Assembly: GCA_029204225.1 (NCBI GenBank)
Contig: CM055102.1
Span: 27,448,922-27,512,921, forward strand
From: Diphasiastrum complanatum
Lineage: Eukaryota; Streptophyta; Lycopodiopsida; Lycopodiales; Lycopodiaceae
DNA length: 64,000 nt
Direction: 5' to 3'
How positions within the stretch are numbered: position 1 is the first letter of the stretch; every line of letters starts with the position of its first letter. Positions 48,764 to 60,011 of this stretch are shown piece after piece. The translations under genes and the position numbers were made by a program. The notes below the pieces were generated by a model. That model saw only the letters and a program-made list of their open reading frames with translations, searched no databases and had not been told where the DNA came from.

Positions 48764-49498
48764 TTGTTGAAGATGTTCAAATCTAGTCTCTTGAAAGTCA
48801 CAAATTACATTTGTAGAATCATATCACAAGTTTTTATTCACATGGCATCAATAGGTGGCATCATATTGAAGGAAAGAAAGGATCCTGAGTGCAACCTTTG
48901 TGGCAAGGGAGGATATTTTTTCTCAAGATGCTACAAAAAGAAGACCAATCCATCCAAGGAGAACCAAAGCAAGGGGGCCGAGGTGAAGGATGGAGCTTCA
49001 AGTTCAAAATGCAAATACAAGAAGGACAAGTCCAAGGAAAGGAGTTTCCTTTGTGGAAATGTGAATGAGGCTTGGAGTCTCATAAGGACTTGCAAGATTT
49101 GTCTTCAAGAGTGCATCACAACACATGTCAAATATTCTAAAAAAATTCATTTGGAAGTGCATTGTTTGGTTCAAGATGCAAATATAGATGTCACTTTCAT
49201 GAAAGTAACTTGGATTTATTTTATGTCCTTGGAAAGTATTTTGCTTGGAACTTTAGATAAGTTCAAACTTATTGTTATGATCCAAGAGAAATCAATCAAG
49301 AATAAGGAGCATCAATCACAAAATGGAAATAGTTTCATTTATGTTATCATGTCAACTTATGAAGAACCATTTTGCTTTGAAGAGATTTTTGTATCTCAAA
49401 GGTGGATTAAGGCAATATTAGTTGAGTGTGATGCCTTAAAAGATAGCAAAATATGTTTTCCTTGTAAGCTTACATTAGTTATGAAGTCAAGGAAATAG
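48764..49498 (+). CDS. Gag-derived zinc-knuckle frame of the non-autonomous element
   Basis: 244 open codons. Near residue 43 it has CNLCGKGGYFFSRCYKKK, a retroviral-type zinc knuckle (CX2CX4HX4C) in which the His is replaced by Tyr, followed by a Lys-rich stretch typical of copia gag. Towards the end, YEEPFCFEEIFVSQRWIKAI and LVECDAL resemble the first segment of copia RT (EPxxxxEAxxxxxWxxAMxxEYxAL). Between them nothing is recognisable. The missing His suggests the knuckle no longer binds zinc. Probably not a functional protein. Confidence 0.5.
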   Translation: MLKMFKSSLLKVTNYICRIISQVFIHMASIGGIILKERKDPECNLCGKGGYFFSRCYKKKTNPSKENQSKGAEVKDGASSSKCKYKKDKSKERSFLCGNVNEAWSLIRTCKICLQECITTHVKYSKKIHLEVHCLVQDANIDVTFMKVTWIYFMSLESILLGTLDKFKLIVMIQEKSIKNKEHQSQNGNSFIYVIMSTYEEPFCFEEIFVSQRWIKAILVECDALKDSKICFPCKLTLVMKSRK

Positions 49499-50370
49499 AA
49501 ATATCTTCATAATGCAGGATCTTTTGGTTTCAATAAGATCATGAATGATGTGTCATTCATAAAGATGAAAATTGTATGTTTTCAATCCTAAAGGCAAGTT
49601 GTAAACTTCTTATGAGAATAAGTGAAGCATCCAAAGTGGACACTTATATCCATAAGCAAGTAGTTAGCCTTATTGAGATGGAAATACCTTTTGATTTCAA
49701 TATTGGAAAAATCATGCCAAGTTGTGGTAATTTTTGGACTTATGTTTCTAGCATAAGTAATCTTGATAATCATAGGAAGTGCATATTGAATGGTCATACT
49801 TGTTGTGATCATTATGAGACATGGAGGTCTCGGATTTCCATCAAAAAGGAGCACCATGAAGAGGATCTTAATGAGTCATCTCAAGGTTCAAGTGTGCCAA
49901 GGATTGAGGAGGAGAGACCTTCTTAAGTTGTAATTCCAAAAAGAAACTCAAGAAACATGGTTGAACCCATGTGGCTCACATTTCAAGGGAAAAGGGAGCA
50001 TATCTCATGTGGTATACATCACATACTTACTTCTCTTATGTCATTTGATAAATCAATTTGCTTTAGTGAGATCATTGCATCTCAAAATTGGAGTAAAGCC
50101 ATACTAGTTGAGTATGAAGTATCTCTTGAGAACATAGATGATGTTCTTGATTTTAAATCAATTAGAAAGCAAATAATTATTTCATCAAATGTATGCTCTG
50201 AAGTCATGTAAGAGCAAAAGTGATTTGTTCACTCATAGTTTGAAAATTTGTATTGAGGCAAATTGTAAACTCTTTATGAGAGTAAGTGAATCATCTTCTA
50301 AAGACACTTATCTCCATAATGAGGTATTTAGCCTCATTGGATCAGAGATTAGCATGGTAAACAAGCATGA
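49368..50370 (+). repeat. Diverged internal tandem duplication (period about 685 bp)
   Basis: Two blocks match: 49368-49437 with 50053-50120 (CFEEIFVSQRWIKAILVE against CFSEIIASQNWSKAILVE), and about 49605-49700 with 50265-50365 (KLLMRISEASKVDTYIHKQV against KLFMRVSESSSKDTYLHNEV). Order and spacing are the same in both. Confidence 0.65.
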
Positions 50371-50785
50371 AGATATGATGCAAACACTTTGTTATTATAG
50401 CATGCATAGTCTTGCCAATTTGGATGAGTCTAATTATCTAGATCGTGGTAACATGATGTTAGATCTTTGTGATCCTAATAAATCAAGAAGAAATCTTTAT
50501 TTTCTCATGAAGGAGCATGTACATGAAGAAGGAGCAAGCCTCAAGGTCAAGCATCTACATGAAAATTGGAAGGAATCAATTTTGGAGGTGCTAGGATGGT
50601 GCAAAGCTCTCAAGCTCATCAAAGATGTCAACATCAAAGAAGCACTATCATGGATATGGTGATTTCAGATCAACATCAAGCTCATTGGCTGATCTTCACA
50701 CCTTTTGAACCAGCAAAGACCAATTCAGCCCATGATCATCATGTTTTCCATCAAGCTAGATTTACCAAGCTAGATTTTTGAGGAG

Positions 50786-51617
50786 TGTGAAAAATGCAAA
50801 AATAAGCTTGGTAGAGGCCAAAAATCTTGTATATAGATAAAAACACATGTGTGGAGCCTGTTCCCATGTGTGAAACTATTGTACTTGTCATGTACCATAA
50901 TCATATATGTTGCACATATGATTTAATTCAAGTTCTAGTGGCTAAAATGGCCAAAAACTAGTTTTCTAGACATATGACACATGGCATCAATCTATTGATT
51001 GCATGAGGCACATCCTTTGGTTAGGTGTCATATCCCATGTGTAGAGGACAACTCACACATGTGGAATAAGCTGAAGTAGGCAAATTTTGACTTCTAGAAG
51101 ATTTCCAAGTAGATCTCCATATAGAAGGAAAATGGACCAAAAGTGCTCAAAATAGAAGGTTCTGTCCAAGTGTCAGTTTTGCATGATGAATCATCGTATG
51201 ACAGAGCACCTTCACACATGTGGGATCAGAGGGATGATCAGTAGCACGAGCTCCCACTTATTGTATATATAGAGCCACATTTGGCCATAATCATTGTGAG
51301 ACACCAATCTTGATTTTGGAAGCAATTTTGAGTGATTCTCTTCATTTGTCTACATTTGTTTTGATTGTTTTGAGGTGCTATCAATGTGTACTTGATTTTC
51401 AGGTTGGAGTGCGTACTCATACAATGTTACACACATGTGAAACCAGAAAGTACACCTACCTTCAATTAATGATTGTTCTTGTTAGGATTTTGTATCTAGA
51501 ATTGATCTAGATTGATCTTAATCTCAAGTAGATTGATAAATCAAGTAATCTAACAACCAATCCCTCTTGAGGATCAGATTAGAATCCACTCTTGGTCCTT
51601 TTTGTACTTTTTGCACA
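50786..51617 (+). repeat. 3' LTR of the non-autonomous element (832 bp)
   Basis: Preceded by ttttgaggag and followed by the target duplicate AAATA. Compared with the 5' LTR, several CACACGTGTG-type sites here read CACATGTG, the change expected from loss of methylated CpG. Confidence 0.92.
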
Positions 51618-51622
51618 AAATA

Positions 51623-52158
51623 TTCCCTAACTTAGGAGATTAAAGTTAAAGAAAAAAATGATAATTATAGTCTAACATTATCCACAAACTCTGGTAGACA
51701 ATTCATAAAAAGCCTCCAAGTACAACTATCCTCTAAAACTCAACTCTGAGTATCCCAGATATTCTTTTGAGTTATATGCTTCTGTATCTAGCACCAAATG
51801 CAAGAAAATAACATTCATTCATCTTAATAGACCTGTCTATCTCCTATGATAACTGGAGATGCATTTCAAATGAAGAACTGTACTCAAGCATCTGCAAACC
51901 ATAAATTGTAGTAGAATAGTATCCACTAGATAAATTAAATTCTCCACAAGTAAAATACTTATCTTGTGAGATTATCTGTCGCAAATGATTCACGAAGAGC
52001 TAGACTGTGCTCGACTGATAATTAGTCGCGAATTATTCATGAAAGACAAGACTAAAAGTTAATCGTCTTTTACCAGAAAGAGCAACAAGAAAGATCAGAC
52101 AGAATGAAGAGTAATCATAGCAATATTGATAGATCTAAAACGCAGAACAAATGAATTG
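51623..52158. other. Gene-free stretch
   Basis: No recognisable coding or repeat signature. It may continue the gypsy sequence interrupted by the preceding element, but I could not show it. Confidence 0.4.
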
Positions 52159-52799
52159 TGTTAGATTAAGTATATCAAGTATACAAGTCAATAATGCGGT
52201 AGAGCACAAGACTGTAGCGGACGAAACCACGTGCCCTACAAAGCCTATTTCTATCTATAATGAGGAATAAAACCTCCTTCACTTGTTCTAGACTTATTTT
52301 GCTTCATCAGAATTCATCATCATAGAATATGCAGATGGCATACAATATATATACATAATATTACAGGTGTGCAGATGCGAAAGTACATAGTGGATGTGTT
52401 GTCTGTAGAAGATCGTGGGTGGCTGCAATCGTTGTCCAATCTGTTAGCGCAATTGCATGGGGTGAGCGTGAAAAGGGTGCGACGTCAGCCAGTACTGAAG
52501 TGAACGTTGGTGATGACGCAAAAGTGCGTCACTCTTACGAATGGCCTTAGGATAAGATTTACATGGTGTCTTATCTGTTAGGGCACCTTTGGCATTCAGT
52601 AAGGTAGTGTCCCCTTTTCGCCTGTCACCATGACCTGTGTAGGAACACAGTGTTGCAATTCATTCATCTTTTTTCCGTCTGTGCAAATTTGCGTGTAAAA
52701 AAAAAATGCTGACTGCGTGACAACGTTAGAAAAATATGCAGCATGAATGGAGGCAGATTAAAATTGGGATTTAGGAGAGTAGGAGGAGTAAATCCAACA
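52159..52799 (-). repeat. 3' LTR of a minus-strand copia (641 bp)
   Basis: On the - strand it starts TGTTGGATTTACTCC at 52799, just after a G-run polypurine tract, and ends ACTTAATCTAACA at 52159. The ends form an imperfect inverted repeat (TGTTGGATT / AATCTAACA), which supports both borders. Confidence 0.75.
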
Positions 52800-52806
52800 C
52801 CCCCCC

Positions 52807-53235
52807 TTAATCTGGATCCGTAAATGCCTTGATCTTCAGACTTAGCAATGCACAAAATCTGTTGTGTGCATTAACACTGAGTGCTTTCATAAAAATGTCT
52901 ACAATCATGTCCTGCATTCTGCAATACGTTAAGCTCACCTCTCTGTCGAGAACCTTAGCGCTGACGTAGTGATATCTTATCTCAATGTGCTTACTCCTAG
53001 AATGAAATCTAGGGTTGGCCGATAAGGCAATAGCACTTTGGTTATCACAAAACAAAATTGTAGGGCTGTATTGATATAGATTGATGTCTGACAACAAATT
53101 TCTCAACCAAAACGCTTCCTTAATAGATTGAGACGCAGCAATATATTTTTCTTCAGTAGAAGAAAGTGCGATAGAGGTTTGCTTACGACTGTTCCACGAA
53201 ATAGGACCGCCATTGAAGATTGTCGTTGCTGACAT
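52807..53235 (-). pseudogene. Copia RNase H, 3' end of a truncated minus-strand element
   Basis: An open frame of 142 codons reads ISWNSRKQTSIALSSTEEKY, then ILFCDNQSAIALSANPRFHS, SKHIEIRYHYVSAKV and DMIVDIFMKALS, the standard copia RNase H. It ends at a TAA directly before the polypurine tract. Upstream pol is missing because a plus-strand copia begins at about 53239. The first 8-10 codons are probably not native sequence. Confidence 0.88.
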
Positions 53236-53299
53236 CTATAAAGTAGAAGTATGAAGTGAGGACTGGAGCAACATGCGCCTTCACAATCAGTTGCAATCC

Positions 53300-54399
53300 A
53301 TACGATGGGATGGCAACTAGTTGGATCAGCATGTTGAGAAGATCAGAACGATCTTCGCTCAACTCGGTGCATCAGAACAGGAGCACCAAGTCCCAGCACC
53401 ACAACAACTGATGTACTTCATGAAATCTCTACTGACGTCCTATCAGCCGCTGAGAATGCTCATACTGATTCTACAGATATGACATTCGACAAAACAGTCA
53501 GTCTTGTCGTTGATGAGAGACTGATGAGAGACGAAGGAGAGGGAAGCAGTGATCAAGAGAAGGCTCTCTTCACGAAAGGAAAGAAGAAGAACAAGAACAA
53601 GCCAAAATTTGAGAAGACGAAGTCCTCGAATCAACAATATTCTTCCTGCGATCGCTGTCACAAACCAGGCCATACGGCCAACAAATGCTGGTTCAATCCA
53701 ACAATACCTTGCATGCATTGCAAGAAGAAAGGGCATTCTGCATATGATTGCAGATTCAACCCAAAAAGAAAGAACAAAGCTGAAAAAGCTTATGTTGCAG
53801 AGTCATCAAAAGATGCTGACAGAGGTGACAAAGCTTTCACAATACTCGATGAAGCTTCAACGAGCTACACTGAACACGACTACGATGTAGTCATTGATTC
53901 AGGAGCAACATCTCACATAACCTGCAACAAGAAGATCTTGATTGACTTCAAAGAGCTCGAAAACAACAGAGCAGTGATTCTAGGTGATGGGAGCAGACAC
54001 GATGTCAAAGGCATTGGTACTCTACAACTACGAACACTGTCAGGTCGAGCAGAGCTGCCGAGAGCATTGTATGTGCCCTCACTCAGAAAAGATGTGCTAT
54101 CTGTCTCCAAGATGGCAGATCTAGACATTCGAGTTTTGTTCGACGGTAACACTTGTCGTATGATCGAGAAGACGACAATCAAGTTGCTGACGGTCGGATG
54201 TAGAGAAGGAAACTTCTACCAAGCCAAGATAATCAGCAACTCTGATAGCATATTAAATGCATCAAAAAATGAAGATCAGCTATGGCATAGGAGAATGTAT
54301 CATCTGAATATGCGGAGCCTATATGACATGAGCAGAAAGGACATTGTCATAGGTCTCAAGATCTCAAGGCCCGAAATTGGGTTCTGCAAAGCCTGTTAG
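53300..54399 (+). pseudogene. Copia gag C-terminus, two zinc knuckles and protease
   Basis: The gag helical part comes first, in a frame with one stop (LDQHVEKIRTIFAQLGASEQ, then LMYFMKSLLTSYQPL). From 53479 a 306-codon open frame has CDRCHKPGHTANKC and CMHCKKKGHSAYDC, both intact CX2CX4HX4C knuckles. The protease active site VIDSGATSHITC and ALYVPSLRKDVLSVSKM follow, then the integrase zinc-binding start (LWHRRMYHLNMRSLYD, FCKAC). The frame ends at a TAG (54397) straight after CKAC. Confidence 0.85.
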
Positions 54400-56770
54400 A
54401 AAGGCAAGCAACATCGAAATCCATTCACGCATGAGGAAAGAAGAGCCAAGGAAGTTCTTGAGCTCGTCCACTCTGATGTTTGTGGACCGATGAAGACGGA
54501 TTCGCTCGCGGGTTCGAGATACTTTTTGACGTTCATGGATGACCACGATCTACTACTTAAAGAAGAAATCCGAAGTGTTTGATTCCTTCAAGAAGTTTGT
54601 GGCATTTGCATAGCGACACACCTTGAAAAAGATACAAATCTTTAGATCTGACAATGAAGGTGAATACAACAGCAAAGAATTTCAAGATTCTGCAAAAAAC
54701 AAGGGATCGAACATCAGTTCACTTCTGCATACACACCAGAATACAATCTGTATTAGAAAGAAGAAACAAAACGCTAGTCGAAGGAGCCAGATGCATGATG
54801 GCACAAACTCAATTGCCAGGTCAATTCTGGGCTGAGGCAATAGCTGCAGTTGTGCACCTGCAGAACAGATCTACAACGACAGCGCTGAAAAACAAAACAC
54901 CATACAAAATGTCGATAGGCAGAAATCCTGATCTGTCGTACGTACGAGTGTTCGGATGTGCAGCATAAAAGCACATTCCAAAAGAAAAAAGAAACAAGTT
55001 CGATGACAAATCTAAACAAACAATCATGGTCGGCTACTCGAACGAAACACATGTGTACAGGCTCTACAACCCAACCACGAAGAAGGTTGTTTTGAGCAGA
55101 GATGTGAAGTTCGATGAGTCCACATTCCCTGGACTGAAAGAAGAAAGAGGCCATGAGATCTTCACACTGTTGTCTATTCAAGAGGGAGATCGAGGACAAA
55201 CATCAAATCAAAATGCAGAGCCACAGACCCCATAGCAGCAGGAAGCATAGGATCAACCCACGAACAAGAAACGTTTGAGCAACAACAAAATGAACCTTGA
55301 AGGTCAATGAGACAAAGAAGACCTCCAGACCGCTACTCTGACAATCTTCAATGGAGCGAAGACATGCAGTTTGAAAACTGCAGCTTCACTGAAGAGCCAG
55401 CAACATACCAAGAAGCTATCCAGAGTCCAAAGGGAGAATTTTAGAAGCAAGCAATGTCAAAGGAGATCGAGTCGATGAGGCGAAACGAGGCATGGACATT
55501 AGAGCCACTACAAAAACAAAAAAAATAGTTGACTGCAAGTGGGTATACAAGAAAAAGATGAAATCGGATGGCACCATTGGCCGCTACAAAGCAAGGCTTG
55601 CCACGAAGGGCTACACGAAGAAATATGGTGTTGATTATTTCGACACATATTCGCCCATGGTCAAGATGACAAGCATAAGGCTACTCCTTGCATACGCCAC
55701 ACAACACAATCTGGAAATTCACCAGATTGACGTGAAAACAGCCTTTCTCCACAGAGATCTAGAGGAGAAAATTTTCATGAAGTAGCCTGAATGCTATGAA
55801 GATCCCGACAATCGACAATATGTTTGTCGGTTATGCACTCTATGGTCTAAAACAGGCATCACGAGCCTGGTATAAAAAACTTGATGGTCTTCTGAAGTCT
55901 CTAGACTTCAATCCTACTCAACCAGACTGCAATGTCTACATGAAAAAAGTAGGAAAAGATTTTGTGATACTGACCATTTTCGTGGATGATTCACTAATGA
56001 TAGAAAATTCCTTGATGCTGATCAAAGACACGAAGAGTCTAAAAGCTACGAAATCACAGATCTTGGAGAAGCAACGAAATGCCTAAGGCTGGAGATCAGA
56101 AGGAATCGAACAAAGGGGGAAATGCACTTGAGTGGGTCAGAATATGCCAGAAAAGTGCTAAAGCAGTACCACATGATGGACTGCAAAGAGAAAGCTACAC
56201 CAATGATAGCTAGATCCAAGCTCACGAAGCAGGATTGCCCAAAAACGGAAGAGGAAGAACAGAAGATGGCAGGTATACCCTACCAGAACTTAATCGGTAG
56301 TTTGATGTACTTAACAATTTGTATCGGACCCGATCTGGCTTTCTCTATTACGCATTAAGCCAATTCTCTTCAAATCCTGGCATGGCATATTGGCAAATGG
56401 TCAAACGAATCCTACAGTATTTGAAGGGTACCCACAATATGGGATTAACCTACAGAGCTGAAAATGAAAAACAAGGATTTGAGCTGCACCACTACAATGA
56501 TGCAAGCTAGGCGAGCTGCAAAGATGACAACAAGTCCATTACTGGAGGATGTACAATTGTGTGCGGAGCTGCAATCAGCTGGACATGCAAAAAGCAAACC
56601 TTGGTGGCTCAATCCTTTTGCAAAGCTGAATATGTCACAGCTTCAAAGGTCGCGAATGAGGTAGTGTGACTGCAGATGATGTTGGAAGCTATAGGAATTC
56701 CACAAGAAGGGCCAAGCACGATGATGATGATAGGAATAAGACTTTCATGGGATCAACCAGTTGCATAGAT
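54400..56770 (+). pseudogene. Copia integrase, reverse transcriptase and RNase H, broken
   Basis: Integrase: LVHSDVCGPM, FLTFMDDH, IFRSDNEGEYNSKEF, LPGQFWAEAIAAVVHLQNRS, YVRVFGCAA*. RT: VDCKWVYKKKMKSDGT, RYKARLATKGYTKKYGVDY, DVKTAFLHRDLEEKIFMK* (stop), YALYGLKQASRAWYKKLDGL, LTIFVDDSLMIENS (catalytic FVDD). RNase H is reached near 56560-56670, with shifted frames. At least six stops or frame changes. Confidence 0.85.
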
Positions 56771-57069
56771 TTCTTTTGTGGAATCCAATATGTGTGCAAT
56801 GGTGAAACTCTCTAGACGAAATAGAGGAACTCTCTAGTGATTGTTTTGAATAATCTGGAACTAGAGGAGTTTGGGGGGATTTGATCTGTGATATATTCAT
56901 GTATATCATGGGAAGTAGTGGTAAAGATTAAATCAAGGTTCACTGATTGGTTTAACAAGTACCATTTTGTTATGGATTGGATCAGAGGCATAAAGTTTTA
57001 ATCTTAACCTTTTGTCCAAAGATGTCTGTATAAGTTAGTCTAATCTTGGTTTGTGCACTAAGATCTAAA

Positions 57070-58850
57070 GTAGGCTGATTGGTTGAAGAAATTTTGTTAA
57101 TAAGGGTTAGAGGGTTGGAAAACTTGTTATGTGTAATTGACTTAATCAATAATTTTCCAATCAAGAGTAAATTGAGAAAGCTAGTAGAACAAATTGATAT
57201 TGTCACTACAATGAAAGAATTACCTTCAAGATATGACGATGATTGCATTTTTGAGTTACCTCCTATTGATGAGCGTCAAAGTTCATTGTCAGGTATGGAA
57301 CAAAGTGTCGATGGCCATCATTGGGTGAGATATGAATGGAGATGTTCCCATATCATCTTGTGGCGGTTCATTATCATGTGAAAATATTCTATGTGGTTAT
57401 TAGAAAATAGCAAGAGAAGCAAATATCATGCAATGGAGAGGTAGACTATATGTTCAATGTACGTCAGAAAAAGTTGAGAAAATACATGGTGGATTTTGTT
57501 GTCTTCATTGTGGTGAGAAACATATCTTTGTTCAAAGCTGCAATACAAAAACATACTATGTTCATCCCGTTGACATTAGGTACACACGGCTAGTGATACA
57601 CGTCGGAAATCACTTTCACAAAGTTGTTAATGGCCCTTCTTCTCAAAGAAGTGCAGTGTGAGGAGTCTAATTCAAGAGCAGATTGAGAAAATACCTGGAG
57701 TTGGCCAAAAAAATAAAAATAGAGAGGGAAGTGGCTCATGAGATCATAATGAAGAGCCTGATACGTGATGACCCTTCTCAAATTGAAATCTTATCGGCAG
57801 AAAAGTTTGAAGACTTGTTGGACCAATTACAACCACTTACTAATCAAATGAGGTACTATCTTAAAATGATGTTGAAAGTTTTTAATTAAGACTTAAGAGT
57901 TTGTTTTTGTGTTGACTATGTTTTATCAATAAATTGTTCAATTGATGTCTTGTTTTGTTGTAGACTCAAGAAATGGATAGACGAATACAAGATGGACAAT
58001 CATCCAAAATCATATTCTATCGCTTCCATTCTTGGTTTGAAAGAAAAATGTCAGTACGATTATTTTCATGGATCTCTTTCTCCTAAACAAGTTGTGGATG
58101 GCTCAAGTGATACATGTTTCGTGTTCAAGATGTCCACAATTGGTCATGCATTTGGTGTGGATCTTTTAAAATGTATGCAAAAAGGAAGTGATTTGGAGCA
58201 TTCTAGGATATGTTTTAATCATGTGCACAGAGTGCGAGATTGGAGTACCATGGCTACTCATGTTTATGATCCTAGGTGATTTATCTATGATGTTTCATGT
58301 GTGTTTGATTATGGATTCTTGAGCATGATCTTAATTGGAAGTTATTTTGTCAGTGTGCAGAGCTTGCAAACAATAGATGAGTGTGAGATGAAAGTTGAAG
58401 ATGCAACGACTCAAACAAAAATTTGGGAGAATTTGGATGAGGTGATGAGGAGACATGGGTTGGATAGGATGCAACTTAAAGGATTTATGGTAGATGAGGC
58501 AAGGGCCAATTGGAATGTTGTTAAAAAAAGTATATGGGGATGGGAAAACCATGAACATGGAAGGTCGGGAGCACATATCCTTGTGTGAATCTTGGCATTT
58601 GGCAGAAAATGTGATAGCTAATACAAAATACAACGTTGTGAGAAGTTTTTCATTATGGGGTTGCATATGCTACACAGATTCCTGCTCTTGGGGCATGGTT
58701 GTCATAGTGGCATGTGAGATACTCTCACTGGGGGTGAAACACGAAATTAATGAGTTTTCTTTAATTAACAATGCAATGAAACAAGAGTTATTGCTAGTTC
58801 ACATGCTTAATAAATATAATCTTTTTTGTTTGCATGGTTCATAGATGATT
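57070..58850 (+). pseudogene. Decayed intron-bearing gene, MULE-transposase-like, family not identified
   Basis: Pieces in one direction form a single protein-like series. (a) LPSRYDDDCIFELPP at about 57220. (b) A Cys/His segment near 57500-57635: CLHCGEKHIFVQSC, YYVHPVDIRYTRLVIHVGNH, which resembles the zinc-binding DNA-binding part of MULE-type transposases. (c) A helical linker, 57683-57870. (d) After an intron-like gap ending TTGTAG at about 57963: RLKKWIDEYKMDNHPKSYSI, FKMSTIGHAFGVDLLKCMQK. (e) ATHVYDPR, then an apparent intron (58276-58361), then KIWENLDEVMRRHGLDRMQL, KGFMVDEARANWNVV. An A-run frameshift near 58523 separates this from YGDGKTMNMEGREH and SWHLAENVI. The D in FMVDEARANW followed by a C...WH pair resembles the RNase H-like core of MULE transposases. 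Confidence 0.5.
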
Positions 58851-58889
58851 GATAGTAATGAGATGGCAATGATGCCTACTGTGAATTTA

Positions 58890-59198
58890 TCAGAATCAAA
58901 GCACGGGAGCACGGTTAGATGCCGAGGCATATCGATCCTATATCGTTTGACCGTCCAATTTTGGATGATCTGTAGAATTCATACTGAAAGCTGTTTCCAA
59001 CTTTTCAAACACTACTAGCAAAAAAAATTTCAGTGAATTTAGGGTCACGATCACTGACAATATCGCAAGGCAGCCTGTATAGTCGAAAAAGCTTCTCAGC
59101 AAGAAGTTGAGCTAGTTCTGAAGCTTTAACCATAGTTTTAGTTGAGATAAATTGAGCAAACTTCGTAAGTCTGTCAACAATGAGCCGAATAGAATCAT
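58890..59198 (-). pseudogene. Ty3/gypsy integrase fragment, target of the following element
   Basis: On the - strand: NDSIRLIVDRLTKFAQFIST, LAEKLFRLYRLPCDIVSDRD, PKFTE, then in another frame STDHPKLDGQTI*DRYA. This is the core of gypsy integrase (SDRD and the HPQTDGQTE-like motif). It is broken by a frameshift and a stop, and its upstream part is cut by the insertion at 59199. Confidence 0.8.
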
Positions 59199-59999
59199 TG
59201 TTGGATGTATTTCTACTCCACTACAGTGGCTAGGTCTAATGGATGATTCGGGTCGTAGTATAGTGGTAGACCGGTCGTCAACTTCCTAATACCTACAAAG
59301 CTTAGTACCAAGGCTTCCTAGATAGTGCTCGAAATGAAAACTAAGGTTCGGCTTTCCCAACTAGCCAATACCTACTAAAGAACACAAACCCTTGCTAATG
59401 CTTACCCAACTAGCAAAGGTGCCTAATCTAAATCCTACCTAACACCCAAAGGGAGGTAAAATATTGATTGCGGCTAAAACTAAACAATGAAGCAATAAAA
59501 AACATGACACAATTAAAATCGATGAAAAGGAAGCAAGAGGAGGCCCGAGCACCTTCCCTCAAGCTAGGCACCTTCCCAAAGGGAACACAATGAAATCACA
59601 AGATAATACAAGAGTTTGTCATAATCACAAAGTGTTATTTACAAGGGAAATGCCTCTTCTTATAGCAAGAAGGGCCTTCCATAAGCTTCCACTAACTTAT
59701 GGGATTAGTTTCTAAACTTGCCATTCTTAGGCTTCTCAATTTCTAACTTAGAACTTAGAACTTTAAAATCTCTAAATTTGAGTCTCTAACTTTAAAACTT
59801 AAGATAACTTAGAATCTTTTATTTCTAAGCTTAAGTTTCTTGAGTTCTAATTTTAAGTTTAAGTTCTATTTATTTAAGCTTCTACCCATGGACTTACAAA
59901 ACACATAGTAGAAGTTCATTAACATTTACTCATACGTGGACTTATAATACACGTTCCATGGAGTTTTATTTCTTTTTATTTTTCACTGTGTTTCTAACA
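59199..59999 (-). repeat. 3' LTR of the gypsy element (801 bp)
   Basis: Plus-strand ends are TGTTGGATGTATTTC and TTTCTAACA. Its left 105 bp matches the sequence at 63878-64000. It inserts into a gypsy integrase fragment; the left 5 bases ATCAT would be the target duplicate, with the partner outside the window. Confidence 0.85.
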
Positions 60000-60011
60000 T
60001 TATCCCCCTAC

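Larger units (their letters stand above)
46330..51617 (+). mobile_element. Complete-ended, pol-less (non-autonomous) copia-like element
   Basis: 5,288 bp between 5-bp target duplications AAATA (46325-46329 and 51618-51622). LTRs are 46330-47161 and 50786-51617, both 832 bp, TGTGAAAAATGC...TTTTTGCACA. A Met-tRNA primer site follows the 5' LTR. The 3.6-kb interior has no protease, integrase, RT or RNase H active-site motif; it keeps a degenerate gag zinc knuckle and two diverged copies of a module. By eye the LTRs differ at roughly 30-35 positions (about 4%), so it is older than the copia at 15985. It fits the large non-autonomous (LARD-like) class. Confidence 0.9.
53239..56770 (+). mobile_element. 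Ty1/copia element, internal region only, plus strand
   Basis: Covers late gag through RNase H in order, without a recognisable LTR on either side. The left edge abuts the opposite-strand copia RNase H. It belongs to a different copia lineage from those at 9-21 kb: two zinc knuckles and different spacing. The interior is broken by many stops. Confidence 0.8.
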
